Assembly (NCBI RefSeq): GCF_040939785.1
Contig: NZ_CP162553.1
Location: 3,968,001-4,032,000, forward strand
DNA: 64,000 nucleotides
Source of the DNA: Bradyrhizobium lupini
GTDB lineage: Bacteria > Pseudomonadota > Alphaproteobacteria > Rhizobiales > Xanthobacteraceae
Direction of reading: 5' to 3'
Part shown: piece after piece, positions 17,528-26,086 of the stretch
How positions within the stretch are numbered: the stretch's first letter is position 1
How the letters are laid out: the number at the start of each line of letters is the position of its first letter
Notes under the pieces: model-generated
Told to the model about the DNA's origin: nothing
Databases searched by the model: none
The model's input: only the letters and a program-made list of their open reading frames with translations
Program-made: the position numbers and the translations under genes

Positions 17528-18031
17528 ATGCCCAGAAGCTCTTTCTCCTCTCTCCCGTCAAACCTGCCCGACGGCGCCGAGCGGCGCGCGCTTCAGCTTC
17601 TGGTGGTCGATGATGACGGCACACAGCGCAGCCTGATCACGGTCGCGGCCAAGCAGGCCGGCCACGAAGTCACCGTGGCGCCGTCCGTGGCCGAAGCGAT
17701 CGAGAAACTCCGCACCGCGCGCTTCGACTGCGTGACACTCGATCTCGTGCTCGAGGATGGCGACGGAATGGACGTGCTGGGCGAGATGGCCAAGGCGAAA
17801 TTTGGCGGCGCCCTGATCGTCGTCAGCGGCATGGACGGCAAGCGCCGCAGCGCCGCCCGCAGCTTCGCCCGTTCCGTCGGGATCGAGCTCCAGAGCCTGC
17901 CCAAGCCGCTGGATCTGGCCGCGTTGCGCATCAGCCTCGCCAATCTCGGCAAGACCGCGATGGGCCTGCCGGCGATCCACACCTGGGGCGGTGTTGCCAC
18001 CGACGCGATCGTGGAGCGGCACCGCGCCTGA
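17528..18031 (+). CDS. Response-regulator receiver protein
   Basis: 167 aa; ATG 17528 has CAGGA 8 nt upstream. A receiver spans ~22-140: LLVVDDDGTQRSLITVAAKQ, phospho-Asp in CVTLDLVLEDGDGMDVLG, Ser in IVVSGMDG, Lys in LPKPLDLAALR. A 20-residue polar tail precedes it and a short tail (IHTWGGVATDAIVERHRA) follows. There is no DNA-binding or enzyme output, so it acts by protein contact or in a phosphorelay. It is 141 bp after the che operon and probably has its own promoter. Confidence 0.88.
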   Translation: MPRSSFSSLPSNLPDGAERRALQLLVVDDDGTQRSLITVAAKQAGHEVTVAPSVAEAIEKLRTARFDCVTLDLVLEDGDGMDVLGEMAKAKFGGALIVVSGMDGKRRSAARSFARSVGIELQSLPKPLDLAALRISLANLGKTAMGLPAIHTWGGVATDAIVERHRA

Positions 18032-18087
18032 TCCGCGGCCGGCCATGCGATGAAAGAATGCGGTCGCCGCGTCGCAGCGATCGCGAT

Positions 18088-18342
18088 CTACAGCGTACCG
18101 CTGGCCTCCGACAGGCATTCCAGGGCGTGGCCAAGGCCCGCCCGGCAGGCGTCGAGCGCGGCGATCGCCCTGGCATACCGGGGTGTGACATCGTCGAGCA
18201 CGAAGACGTCGGCGGAACTTTCCGGATCGCTCCCGTGTTCTTGATCCATGGCTGTGGCGGTCCGGCGCATGCTGCTCTCGATCTGCGAGATCAGCACGCG
18301 AAGGTCGGCCGCAATCAGCTCACGGCTCTCGACTTCGGGCAT
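18088..18342 (-). CDS. Small hypothetical helical protein, 84 aa
   Basis: High third-position GC and a clean open frame argue for a real gene, though no strong ribosome site precedes the ATG at 18342 (a GTG two codons upstream is possible). The product is acidic and helical (LIAADLRVLISQIESSMRRT), with no membrane segment. It is not recognised. It converges with the receiver gene at 17528-18031 and is divergent from the FixJ-type gene. Confidence 0.5.
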   Translation of the reverse strand: MPEVESRELIAADLRVLISQIESSMRRTATAMDQEHGSDPESSADVFVLDDVTPRYARAIAALDACRAGLGHALECLSEASGTL

Positions 18343-18526
18343 TGCCACGAAAGGCGGTAGCGGCCAAAATTAGCATGGATATTCTCCGTCCTCTGCAATT
18401 AGGCGCCTCGCCGCTACTTGTGCGTCAAGTTCATGTCCCGTACAAATACGGTGGGCCGAATCCGCGCCGAACGCCATAACGGTTGGGGCGGACGCGAGTC
18501 CTTCATGCCAACCGGATGTGTGGCAC

Positions 18527-19162
18527 ATGGCCGAACAAAGCTCTCGCGGTGAAATCTTCGTGGTCGACGACGACGCTGCCGTTCGCGACACCTTGTCGAT
18601 GGTGTTGAAGGCGGCGGGCTATGAGGTGATCTGTTTTGCGGACGGCGCAGCATTGCTCTCCGTCGCGCGAAGCCGCACACCTGCAGCGGTCCTGCTCGAC
18701 GTGCACATTCCCGGCAAGTCCGGGCTCGATATTCTCAATGAGCTGCACGGCGAGGACTATCCGGCACCGATCTTCATGATCTCCGGACAGGGCGATATCG
18801 CGATGGCGGTCGGGGCCATCAAGAGCGGCGCGCTCGACTTCATCGAGAAGCCGTTCCGCGGCAGCGAGATCGTCGGCCGGCTCGACGAGGCGATCGGCGC
18901 CTATGCCCGCAGGCAGTCGGAGAACGCAGCGCCGAAGTTCGGCTCGCTGCATTTCCCCGGGCGCGAGCCGTTGACGCGCAGGGAGCGCGAGGTGCTTGAG
19001 CAGTTCGCCGCCGGCGCTTCCAACAAGGAGGCCGGCCGCACGCTCGGCATCAGCCCGCGCACCATCGAGGACCATCGCGCCAACATCATGAAGAAGCTCG
19101 GTGCGCGCAATGCCGCCGATCTGATCCGGATCGTGATGACCGCGGCGCAGCGCGCGTCGTAA
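18527..19162 (+). CDS. FixJ/NarL-type response regulator
   Basis: 211 aa. Receiver at ~9-125: IFVVDDDAAVRDTLSMVLKA, phospho-Asp in AVLLDVHIPGKSGLDIL, FMISGQGDIAMAVGAIKSGA, Lys in DFIEKPF, the FixJ subfamily pattern. LuxR-type HTH at ~145-207: LTRREREVLEQFAAGASNKE, ISPRTIEDHRANIMKKLGAR. Phosphorylation should promote dimerisation and DNA binding. I start at ATG 18527; GTG 18518 is 9 bp upstream. Its cognate kinase may be the hybrid kinase encoded convergently at 19280-22786 (inference). Confidence 0.93.
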   Translation: MAEQSSRGEIFVVDDDAAVRDTLSMVLKAAGYEVICFADGAALLSVARSRTPAAVLLDVHIPGKSGLDILNELHGEDYPAPIFMISGQGDIAMAVGAIKSGALDFIEKPFRGSEIVGRLDEAIGAYARRQSENAAPKFGSLHFPGREPLTRREREVLEQFAAGASNKEAGRTLGISPRTIEDHRANIMKKLGARNAADLIRIVMTAAQRAS

Positions 19163-19181
19163 ATTCCGTGGGCGACATTTC

Positions 19182-19261
19182 GTAGCCCGGATGAGCGAAG
19201 CGACTTCCGGGACGTGGCTCGTGGTGTTCCCGGGTATCGCTTCGCTCACCCGGGCTGCGGG
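19182..19261. repeat. REP-like palindrome, family 1
   Basis: The two arms GTAGCCCGGATGAGCGAAGC and GCTTCGCTCACCCGGGCTGC are near reverse complements about 40 nt apart. It sits between the convergent FixJ-type and hybrid-kinase genes. The same family occurs at 35488-35563. Confidence 0.8.
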
Positions 19262-19279
19262 CTCTCACCCGACGCGCCA

Positions 19280-22200
19280 TCAACTGTTCAACGCCTTGCG
19301 GATGGCCCGCGCCAGATCCGATTTGCGATAGGGCTTCGCCAGCAGCAGAACGCCCGAATCCAGCCGGCCGTGATGGATGATCGCGTTCTCGGTATAGCCG
19401 GACGTGTAGAGCACCCGGAGATCGGGACGCGTTCTCTGCAGTTCGTCGGCGAGCTGCCTTCCGTTCATCTTGCCGGGCATGATGACGTCGGTGAACAGGA
19501 GGTCGAACGGTTTTCCGGCGGCGACGATTGCGAGCGCCTCCGCGGCGTTCGCAGCCTGCAAGGTGACGTAGCCGAGCGAATGCAGCTGTGCCAGCACGTA
19601 GTCGCGCACCAGCCGGTCGTCCTCGACCACAAGGATCGTCTCGTGTCCGCCCTCGATGGTCGCCGGCGTCACGCCCTCGCCGACCGCCGTCGGCGTCTTG
19701 CCGGGCGGCAGGTACATCTTGATCGTGGTGCCGTGGCCTTCCTCGCTGTAGATCTTGATATGGCCCGCCGACTGCTTGATGAAGCCGTAGACCATCGAAA
19801 GCCCGAGTCCGGTGCCCTTGCCCGGTCCCTTCGAGGTGAAGAAGGGGTCGAACACCCTGGCCAGCATGTTGGCGGGAATTCCGCTGCCGGTGTCGCTCAC
19901 GGCGATCAGCACGTAGTGTCCCGGCGGGACGTCGTTGACGCTGGCATAGACCTCGTCGAGATAGGCCGCGCCCGTCTCCACGATCAGCTTGCCGCCGCCC
20001 GGCATGGCATCGCGGGCATTGAGCGCGAGGTTGAGGATCGCGGTGGTGAGCTGGCTGGGATCGACGATCGCGACGCAGTTCTCGTCCTCGAACACCGATT
20101 CGATATGGATCTGCTCGCCCAGCGTCGGCCGCAATAATTTCGCCGTGTCGATGATCAGCGCGTTGACGTCGATCTCGCGCGGCTGGAGCGGCTGCTTGCG
20201 CGCAAACGCCAGCAGGTGCTGCGTCAGCTCGGCGCCACGCCCGGCGGCCTCGTCGATCATCTTCGTGATCGCCGCGAGCTCCGGCTCGTTGGCCACCGCG
20301 TCGGCCAGGATCTCGATCGTTCCGGTGATGACGGTGAGAATGTTGTTGAAGTCGTGCGCCACGCCGCCGGTGAGCTGGCCGACCGCCTCCATTTTCTCGG
20401 CCTGGCGGATGCGCTCGTCGGCCGCGATCTTGTCGGTCAGGTCGCGGTAGAACGAATTGAAGAGAACGCCTTCGCGTCGCTGGAGCGCCGTGACGCTGAG
20501 CTCGGCCCTGAACTCCTTACCGTCGCGTCGCCGCACCAAAAGTTCGCGCCGTGGATTAGCCAGCGATTGTTGCTCGGATTCGAGAAAGAGCTTCAGTCTG
20601 GCCCTGACGCTTTCGCGCTCACTGGGGGCGACGAAAAGCTCAATCGCATTCTTGCCGATCGCCTCCTCACGGGTCCATCCGAAGAGCTTCTCGGCCTGCG
20701 AGTTCCAACTCAGGATGGCCCCGGTGTGGTCCGTCTGGGTGAAAGCATCGAGCGAGGTCTCGACGATGTTGCGCGCAAGCTGTTCGCTCTCCCGCAAGGA
20801 CTCCTGTGCAAGCCTCGCTTCTGTCATGTCGCGCCCGACAAAGAAGTAGCGCTGGGCGTGGTCGGACCAGCTGCCGAGCCAGGACAGCCAGACCTCACGA
20901 CCGTCCTTGTGGAAGCAGCGGGTGTCCGCGAGCTTCAGCCGCTCGCCGCGCCTGAGCGCGCGCATCTCGTCGCGCGACGGGTCGAGATGGCCGGAATGAA
21001 TGAAATCGGCGCCGCTGCGGCCGATCATCTCCTCCGGCCGGTAGCCGAGAATGGCCTCGCTGCTCGGACTGATCTGCGCGATGTGGCCGCGCGCGTCCAT
21101 CACCATGATCAGATCCTGGGAGGTCTCGAAGATCTGTCGCCGTTCCTCGAGCTGCTGCTGCAGCGCCCGCTCGGCCCGTCGCGCCTCGGTCAGGCTGCGC
21201 GCGGTGCCGGAGGCGCCCACGATCTCGCCCGATGGGCCCCTGATCGGCGACAGGCTGAGTGAGAGTTCGACCGGCGTGCCATCCTTGCGCAGGCGCACCG
21301 TCTCGAACCGTTCCATCGGTTCACCTCCGGCGATCCGCCGCAAATAGTCCTTGCCTTGCTCGCGTCGGTCGGGTGGGACGATGATCGAGGTGGATTTCCC
21401 GATCGCCTCATTCGCCGAATAGCCGTAGAGGCGCTCGGCGGCGGCATTCCAGCCGGTGATGATGGCGTCGAGCGATTGCATCACGATCGCTTCGTCGGAG
21501 GATTCGACGGCGGCGCTGAACAAGCGCTCGCGCGCTTCATGATGGCTTCGCGCGGCCTCGGTGCGGCGATGCTCCTCGATCTCGCGTTCAAGCGCGGTCG
21601 TCTTCGCTCTCGTTTCTTCGACCATTTGCGCGAATGCCCGCGCCAGCACGCCTGTCTCTCCGCTCGCATCGACGGGAATCTCGGCGCGCCGTCCGCTGCC
21701 GATCGCTTCCACCGCCGCGGTCAGACGCCCGATCGGCCGCGTCAATGAGCGCGCCAGCAGTACCGCAAGCAAAGCTGCGGCAAGGACAGCAAGCAGGCCG
21801 ACCAGTGAGGAGGCTTTTTGAATGGCCGCCGGAACGCTACTGAACACGGATGGTGGGGCCGTCTCGATGACTGCCAACCACTCCTTGCCGGCCAGCAGTG
21901 CCGGTGCGAGCGCCGCTCCACTCGGCCGGCCCGCTTGGTCGCTCGTAAGCTGCGTGGATCCTTGCGGCAGGCCGGCCCGGGCTGCAAAGAAAGGAAAGTC
22001 CCGGCGCCAATCGTTGGCGTTGCCAAGCAATGCACCGAATTCCCGCGCACGATCAGGGTGGACAAGATAGTCGCCACGCGAATTCACGACATAGATTTCT
22101 CCTCCTGCGCTCGTGGTCGAGCGGACGCGGTCGAGCGCAGGACGCATGTCGATATTGGCGATGACGATGCCGAACGGCTTGCTATCAGGCGTGAACAGCG

Positions 22201-22786
22201 GAGTCGCGACGCGCAACGTCGGAATGTGAGGGTCCGTGGTTCCTCCCTGCCGCGTGGCGAGATCGACGGGCGAAACATAGATGTCGCCCGGCGCCAATCG
22301 AATCGTCTCCTGGAAGTAGGTTCGGTCGCTCTTGCGTTCCAGTTCGCCGTCGGGGACGATCCGTGCTGTTCCGTTCGGGCCGGCGCGATCGACGCGGACC
22401 AGCTCGCGCTGGTCGTCGTCAAGGCCGATGATTCGAAATTGCCCGTAGCTCGGTTTCGCGTCGATCTCGGCTGCGAGCCGGGCTGCGATGCGCTCGCGCC
22501 AGGTTTGCTCGGAAACGCCGTCGACATCGTCGAGGCCTCCACCGATGTGGGCACGGATCAGGCCGTTGATGGCCGCGGCGGAGCGATAACCGAGCAGATC
22601 GCCGCGCGCGCCGGCAACGTAGGATTCAAGATGGGTGGCCAGCAGGCTCGACTGGGCTTCAATCCGTTCCAGGACCCGCGGAATGACGGCCTGGGTGATA
22701 TTGCGATAGCCGAGCCAGCCGACTGCGGCCACGGTGACCGCCACCAGCAGGATCATCGCGATGGCGAGCCGCGTAGCGAGTGTCAT
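19280..22786 (-). CDS. Membrane hybrid sensor histidine kinase with three PAS domains and a receiver
   Basis: 1168 aa. Helix ~7-27, a double-Cache periplasmic sensor (~35-315), helix ~325-346, HAMP (~347-400), PAS domains at ~423-535, ~548-658 and ~667-785, HisKA with H-box VAHDFNNILTVITG (His811), GHKL ATPase (NLALNARDAMPGGGKL; VSDTGSGIP; GTGLGLSMVYGF), and a C-terminal receiver (ILVVEDDRLVRDYVLAQL; LLFTDVIMPGKMNG). It senses a periplasmic small molecule through Cache and probably cytosolic cues through PAS. Phosphate should pass from His811 to its receiver and then to an Hpt protein or separate receiver. The next gene leftward encodes such a receiver (22853-23281). No clear ribosome site is seen. 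Confidence 0.93.
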   Translation of the reverse strand: MTLATRLAIAMILLVAVTVAAVGWLGYRNITQAVIPRVLERIEAQSSLLATHLESYVAGARGDLLGYRSAAAINGLIRAHIGGGLDDVDGVSEQTWRERIAARLAAEIDAKPSYGQFRIIGLDDDQRELVRVDRAGPNGTARIVPDGELERKSDRTYFQETIRLAPGDIYVSPVDLATRQGGTTDPHIPTLRVATPLFTPDSKPFGIVIANIDMRPALDRVRSTTSAGGEIYVVNSRGDYLVHPDRAREFGALLGNANDWRRDFPFFAARAGLPQGSTQLTSDQAGRPSGAALAPALLAGKEWLAVIETAPPSVFSSVPAAIQKASSLVGLLAVLAAALLAVLLARSLTRPIGRLTAAVEAIGSGRRAEIPVDASGETGVLARAFAQMVEETRAKTTALEREIEEHRRTEAARSHHEARERLFSAAVESSDEAIVMQSLDAIITGWNAAAERLYGYSANEAIGKSTSIIVPPDRREQGKDYLRRIAGGEPMERFETVRLRKDGTPVELSLSLSPIRGPSGEIVGASGTARSLTEARRAERALQQQLEERRQIFETSQDLIMVMDARGHIAQISPSSEAILGYRPEEMIGRSGADFIHSGHLDPSRDEMRALRRGERLKLADTRCFHKDGREVWLSWLGSWSDHAQRYFFVGRDMTEARLAQESLRESEQLARNIVETSLDAFTQTDHTGAILSWNSQAEKLFGWTREEAIGKNAIELFVAPSERESVRARLKLFLESEQQSLANPRRELLVRRRDGKEFRAELSVTALQRREGVLFNSFYRDLTDKIAADERIRQAEKMEAVGQLTGGVAHDFNNILTVITGTIEILADAVANEPELAAITKMIDEAAGRGAELTQHLLAFARKQPLQPREIDVNALIIDTAKLLRPTLGEQIHIESVFEDENCVAIVDPSQLTTAILNLALNARDAMPGGGKLIVETGAAYLDEVYASVNDVPPGHYVLIAVSDTGSGIPANMLARVFDPFFTSKGPGKGTGLGLSMVYGFIKQSAGHIKIYSEEGHGTTIKMYLPPGKTPTAVGEGVTPATIEGGHETILVVEDDRLVRDYVLAQLHSLGYVTLQAANAAEALAIVAAGKPFDLLFTDVIMPGKMNGRQLADELQRTRPDLRVLYTSGYTENAIIHHGRLDSGVLLLAKPYRKSDLARAIRKALNS

Positions 22787-22852
22787 GGGGAATCTGCACC
22801 GCTTCCTGAATGGCCGTGCCCGCGCTCGGTTGGAACAGAATGAAGGTTCTTG

Positions 22853-23281
22853 TCATCGGCGGCCGGTGCTGACATCCGGATTCCTCACCGATGCCGTCCG
22901 CGCCGCGTCCAGGCAGCCAGCGACCGCGGCGAGCAGCGCGTCGGCCCGGAACGGCTTCTGCAAGCTCGCCACCGCGCCGAGCTTGGTCGCCATCTTGAGG
23001 AAGTCCGGCTCCGCATGGGCGTCCGGCGTGAACGAACGGCCGGAAATGACGACGATCGGAATCGCCGGCTGCAGCGCCCGGATGTGGCGCATCGTCTCCA
23101 GGCCGTCCATGCCGGGCATGAAGATGTCGAGAAAGAGAAGGTCGAACTGGCCGGCCTCGAACAGCGCAAGTCCCTTGCGGCCGTCTCCGGCGACGGTGAT
23201 TTGATGACCGGCCCTCTCCAGGAGCAGCCGAATCGTCATCTGCACGGCCGGATCGTCATCCACGATCAGGATGTTGGCCAC
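22853..23281 (-). CDS. Single-domain response regulator
   Basis: 142 aa, starting at GTG 23281 with GGGAGG about 9 nt upstream. A complete receiver: ANILIVDDDPAVQMTIRLLL, phospho-Asp in LLFLDIFMPGMDGLETM, Ser in VVISGRSF, Lys in SLQKPF. It lies 66 bp upstream of the hybrid kinase on the same strand, so the two are probably co-transcribed and form one phosphorelay. It is the closest intact relative in the window of the frameshifted receiver at 11509-11991. Confidence 0.92.
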   Translation of the reverse strand: MANILIVDDDPAVQMTIRLLLERAGHQITVAGDGRKGLALFEAGQFDLLFLDIFMPGMDGLETMRHIRALQPAIPIVVISGRSFTPDAHAEPDFLKMATKLGAVASLQKPFRADALLAAVAGCLDAARTASVRNPDVSTGRR

Positions 23282-23436
23282 GTCTGGTATCCTCCCGGGC
23301 CGGATGGGGTGTCCCAGCGACCGCAAATCAAACCATCAACTCTGAAATTGTTGCGCGGATTGCATCTGGCCTGCAAGCACTTCGCCATTCGATCCCAAGA
23401 TTGCTCGCAAAAGGCGAACTCGGTTGCGTCAATTTA

Positions 23437-23452
23437 TGCACGGTGACGTGCA
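23437..23452. repeat. 6-bp arm dyad
   Basis: TGCACG-GTGA-CGTGCA between the GntR gene stop and the receiver gene at 22853. It could be part of a terminator for the GntR gene or an operator for the receiver-kinase unit; there is no T-run. Confidence 0.35.
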
Positions 23453-23483
23453 CAAGCGCTCGCGACAACCGCGCGCCATATGC

Positions 23484-24200
23484 CTAGTCGGTCAAATATT
23501 CCGGATAGTGGCTTCGGATCGTGTCGAGCTCGCTCAACGTGCCCGACAGGTGCTTGCGCAGATGCTGTTGCGCAGCATCGGCGTCGCCGGCCTCGATCGC
23601 GCGCGTGATCAGCTTGTGGTGGCGGACGATGTTCTGGGCCTTGCCGGGTGAGGGCAGATGCATCCGGCGCAGCCGGTCGATATGTCCGCTACGGCTGCGC
23701 ACCAGCGTCCAGAGTTCCTGCTTGCCGGCCGCGGCATAAAGCTGCGCGTGAAAATCATTGTCGCCAGCGATGAAGCTCTCGAAGTCTCCGGCCTTGGCGA
23801 ATTGCTGCTGGAGCGCGATCGTGTGGTCGAGGCGTATGACCAGGGCTTCGCCGTGCTGCTGCGCGAGCAGCCGGACGATTTCGAGCTCCAGCGCCTGGCG
23901 CAGGAAATGGGCCTGCTCGGCCCGACCGACGTCGACGCGGCTGACGACGGTGGCGTGCTGCGGAAACACGTCGACCAGCCCTTCTTCCTCGAGCCGCATC
24001 AAGGCGTCGCGGATCGGCGTCGAGCTGACGCCGAATTGTGCGGCGAGATCCGTGCGCGACAGCGGCGAGCCCGGCGGCAATTCGAGCGCGAGAATGGCAT
24101 TGCGCAGCCGCTCGAATACTTGCGGTGCGGCCTGCCGGGCCCGGTCGAGCCGCGCGCCGGGGCGGGGGGCTACGCGGGGCGCGGGTTCGGCTGGTTCCAT
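23484..24200 (-). CDS. GntR-family regulator, FadR/FCD subfamily
   Basis: 238 aa with CCGGAG 8 nt before ATG 24200. N-terminal winged HTH (~25-90: QVFERLRNAILALELPPGSP, AAQFGVSSTPIRDALMRLEE) and an all-helical FCD ligand domain (~100-225) with metal-ligand-like residues (DNDFHAQLY; HHKLITRAIEAGDAD). FCD regulators respond to small carboxylates and usually control adjacent catabolic genes. It is divergent from the ABC/dehydratase operon across 94 bp containing a 16-bp palindrome. Inference: a repressor released by the sugar acid or a pathway intermediate. Confidence 0.93.
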   Translation of the reverse strand: MEPAEPAPRVAPRPGARLDRARQAAPQVFERLRNAILALELPPGSPLSRTDLAAQFGVSSTPIRDALMRLEEEGLVDVFPQHATVVSRVDVGRAEQAHFLRQALELEIVRLLAQQHGEALVIRLDHTIALQQQFAKAGDFESFIAGDNDFHAQLYAAAGKQELWTLVRSRSGHIDRLRRMHLPSPGKAQNIVRHHKLITRAIEAGDADAAQQHLRKHLSGTLSELDTIRSHYPEYLTD

Positions 24201-24231
24201 GCGAAGCGCTCCGGCCAGCTTGCCTTTGATA

Positions 24232-24253
24232 CACTAATGCATTAGTGCATTAG
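24232..24253. promoter_or_regulatory. Probable GntR operator: 16-bp perfect palindrome overlapped by an 8-bp tandem repeat
   Basis: CACTAATGCATTAGTG (24232-24247) equals its own reverse complement. The tandem repeat TGCATTAG x2 (24238-24253) overlaps it. It lies 31 bp before the GntR start and 47 bp before the ABC binding-protein start, where a dimeric repressor of both genes would bind. FadR-type GntR proteins bind short palindromes. Confidence 0.8.
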
Positions 24254-24294
24254 CAAGATCGCTCGTCAATGGCGGCCGGAGGAAACGAACAACA

Positions 24295-25314
24295 ATGATC
24301 AAGCAATTTCAGTGTGGCCTCACGGCCGTCGCCCTGATCGCCGCAGCGGCGCTGACGGCTTCGCCAGCAAAGGCGCAGCAGAAGTCCGAGATCTCGCTGT
24401 CTCGCCAGCCCGGCATTTTCTACATGCCGAGCCACATCATGGAAAAGCAGAAGCTGATCGAGAAGCACGCCGCTCAGCTCGGGGTGGCCGGCGTCACCAC
24501 CAAATGGGTCACCTTCTCCGGCGGCGGTGCGCAGACCGATGCGCTGCTCGCGGGCGGGGTCGACATCCTCAACACCGGCACCGGCAATCTGCTGCTGCTG
24601 TGGGACCGCACCCGCGGCGGCGTCAAGGGCATCGTCGCGACCTCGGCGCAGCCGATGACGCTGATCAGCCGCGACGCCAACATCAAGTCGATCAAGGATT
24701 TCGGCCCCAACGACAAGATCGCCGTGCCGACCGTAAAAGTCTCGACCCAGGCCATCGTGCTCCAGATCGCCGCCGCCGAAGCCTTTGGTCCCGACCAATG
24801 GTCGAAGCTGGACGTCAACACGGTGCAGCTCGGTCATCCCGACGCCTATGCGGCGCTGTCCAACGCCAAGCACGAGGTGCACACCCATTTCTCGATTCCG
24901 CCGTTCACCTTCCTCGAGCTGAAGAACGTGCCGGGCGCGCATGTCGTGCTGTCGTCGCCTGACGTGATGGGCGGCCCGCTCAGCCAGGCGCAGTTCTTCA
25001 CCACCACGAAGTTCGCTGATGCCAACCCGAAAATCATCCAGGCCGTGCGCGATGCGACCAAGGAAGCTCAGGATCTGATCCGCAGCGACACCAGACAGGC
25101 GGTCGAGATCTACAAGGAGATCACCGGCGACAAGACCTCGGTGGAAGAGCTGCTCGATCTCCTCCAGGAGCCCGGCATGATGGAGTGGAATCTCGAACCG
25201 CAGGGCACGATGAAATTCGCCGCCCATCTGTTCAAGACCGGCACGCTGAAGACTCAGCCCAAGGCCTGGACTGATTATTATCTGCCCGTCGCCCACGATC
25301 TGAAGGGCAACTGA
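24295..25314 (+). CDS. ABC transporter substrate-binding protein, NitT/TauT (NMT1-like) family
   Basis: 339 aa with signal peptide (CGLTAVALIAAAALTASPAKA, cut near residue 28). Seen: a type II binding-protein fold beginning ISLSRQPGIFYMPSHIMEKQ, FSGGGAQTDALLAGGVDILN and a long helical C-terminus, as in SsuA, TauA and NMT1 proteins. Family substrates are sulphonates, nitrate and pyrimidines, but many members take up aromatic acids or other organic anions. The downstream dehydratase and aldolase genes suggest an organic-acid ligand here. It is the first gene of a six-gene operon; ATG overlaps the next gene's start at its stop. Confidence 0.92.
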   Translation: MIKQFQCGLTAVALIAAAALTASPAKAQQKSEISLSRQPGIFYMPSHIMEKQKLIEKHAAQLGVAGVTTKWVTFSGGGAQTDALLAGGVDILNTGTGNLLLLWDRTRGGVKGIVATSAQPMTLISRDANIKSIKDFGPNDKIAVPTVKVSTQAIVLQIAAAEAFGPDQWSKLDVNTVQLGHPDAYAALSNAKHEVHTHFSIPPFTFLELKNVPGAHVVLSSPDVMGGPLSQAQFFTTTKFADANPKIIQAVRDATKEAQDLIRSDTRQAVEIYKEITGDKTSVEELLDLLQEPGMMEWNLEPQGTMKFAAHLFKTGTLKTQPKAWTDYYLPVAHDLKGN

Positions 25315-26075
25315 TGGCGCTGCTCGACGTCAGCTCCGTGACGCTGCGCTACAAGACCTCCAGCGCCGTCGTCACGGCGACCGAACGGGTCAGCTTCACA
25401 GTCGACAGGTCCGACCGCTTCGTGCTGCTCGGGCCGTCCGGCTGCGGCAAGTCGACCCTGCTCAAGGCCGTCGGCGGCTACATGGCGCCGAGCGAAGGCC
25501 GCATGACCATCAACGACCGCGAGATTCGCGGTCCCGGCGCCGATCGCATGATGATCTTCCAAGAGTTCGACCAGCTGCTGCCTTGGAAAAGCGTGCTGGC
25601 CAACGTGATGTTTCCGCTGCTGACCGCGCGAAAATTGTCGCGCAAGGATGCCGATGCGCGGGCGCGGGCCTATATCGAGAAAGTGGGCCTCACCCGCGTG
25701 GTCGACGCTTATCCGCACACGCTCTCCGGCGGCATGAAGCAGCGCGTCGCGATCGCGCGCGGCATGGCAATGGAGCCCGACATCCTACTGATGGACGAGC
25801 CGTTCGCCGCGCTCGACGCGCTGACGCGGCGAACCTGCCAGGACGAGCTGCTCCAGCTCTGGAGCGAGACCAAATTCACCGTGCTGTTCGTGACCCACTC
25901 GATCGCGGAAGCGATCCGCATCGGCAACCGCATCCTGCTGTTGTCGCCGCATCCCGGCCGCGTCAAGGCCGAGGTGGTCGACGTCGACAAGGTCTCCAAT
26001 GACGATGGCAGTGCCGGCCGGCTGGAGAAGGAGATTCACGATCTCCTGTTCGCCTCCGAAGCAACGGCGCATTGA
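25314..26075 (+). CDS. ABC transporter ATP-binding protein, NitT/TauT family
   Basis: 253 aa. Walker A LLGPSGCGKSTLL, Q-loop FQEFDQLLPWKSVLANVMFP, signature LSGGMKQRVAIARGMAMEPD, Walker B ILLMDEPFAALDALTR and switch His in FVTHSIAEAIR are all intact. Start overlaps the stop of the binding-protein gene (TGATG), so translation is coupled. It powers uptake through the permease encoded next. Confidence 0.95.
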   Translation: MALLDVSSVTLRYKTSSAVVTATERVSFTVDRSDRFVLLGPSGCGKSTLLKAVGGYMAPSEGRMTINDREIRGPGADRMMIFQEFDQLLPWKSVLANVMFPLLTARKLSRKDADARARAYIEKVGLTRVVDAYPHTLSGGMKQRVAIARGMAMEPDILLMDEPFAALDALTRRTCQDELLQLWSETKFTVLFVTHSIAEAIRIGNRILLLSPHPGRVKAEVVDVDKVSNDDGSAGRLEKEIHDLLFASEATAH

Positions 26076-26086
26076 GGGAGCCTCTC

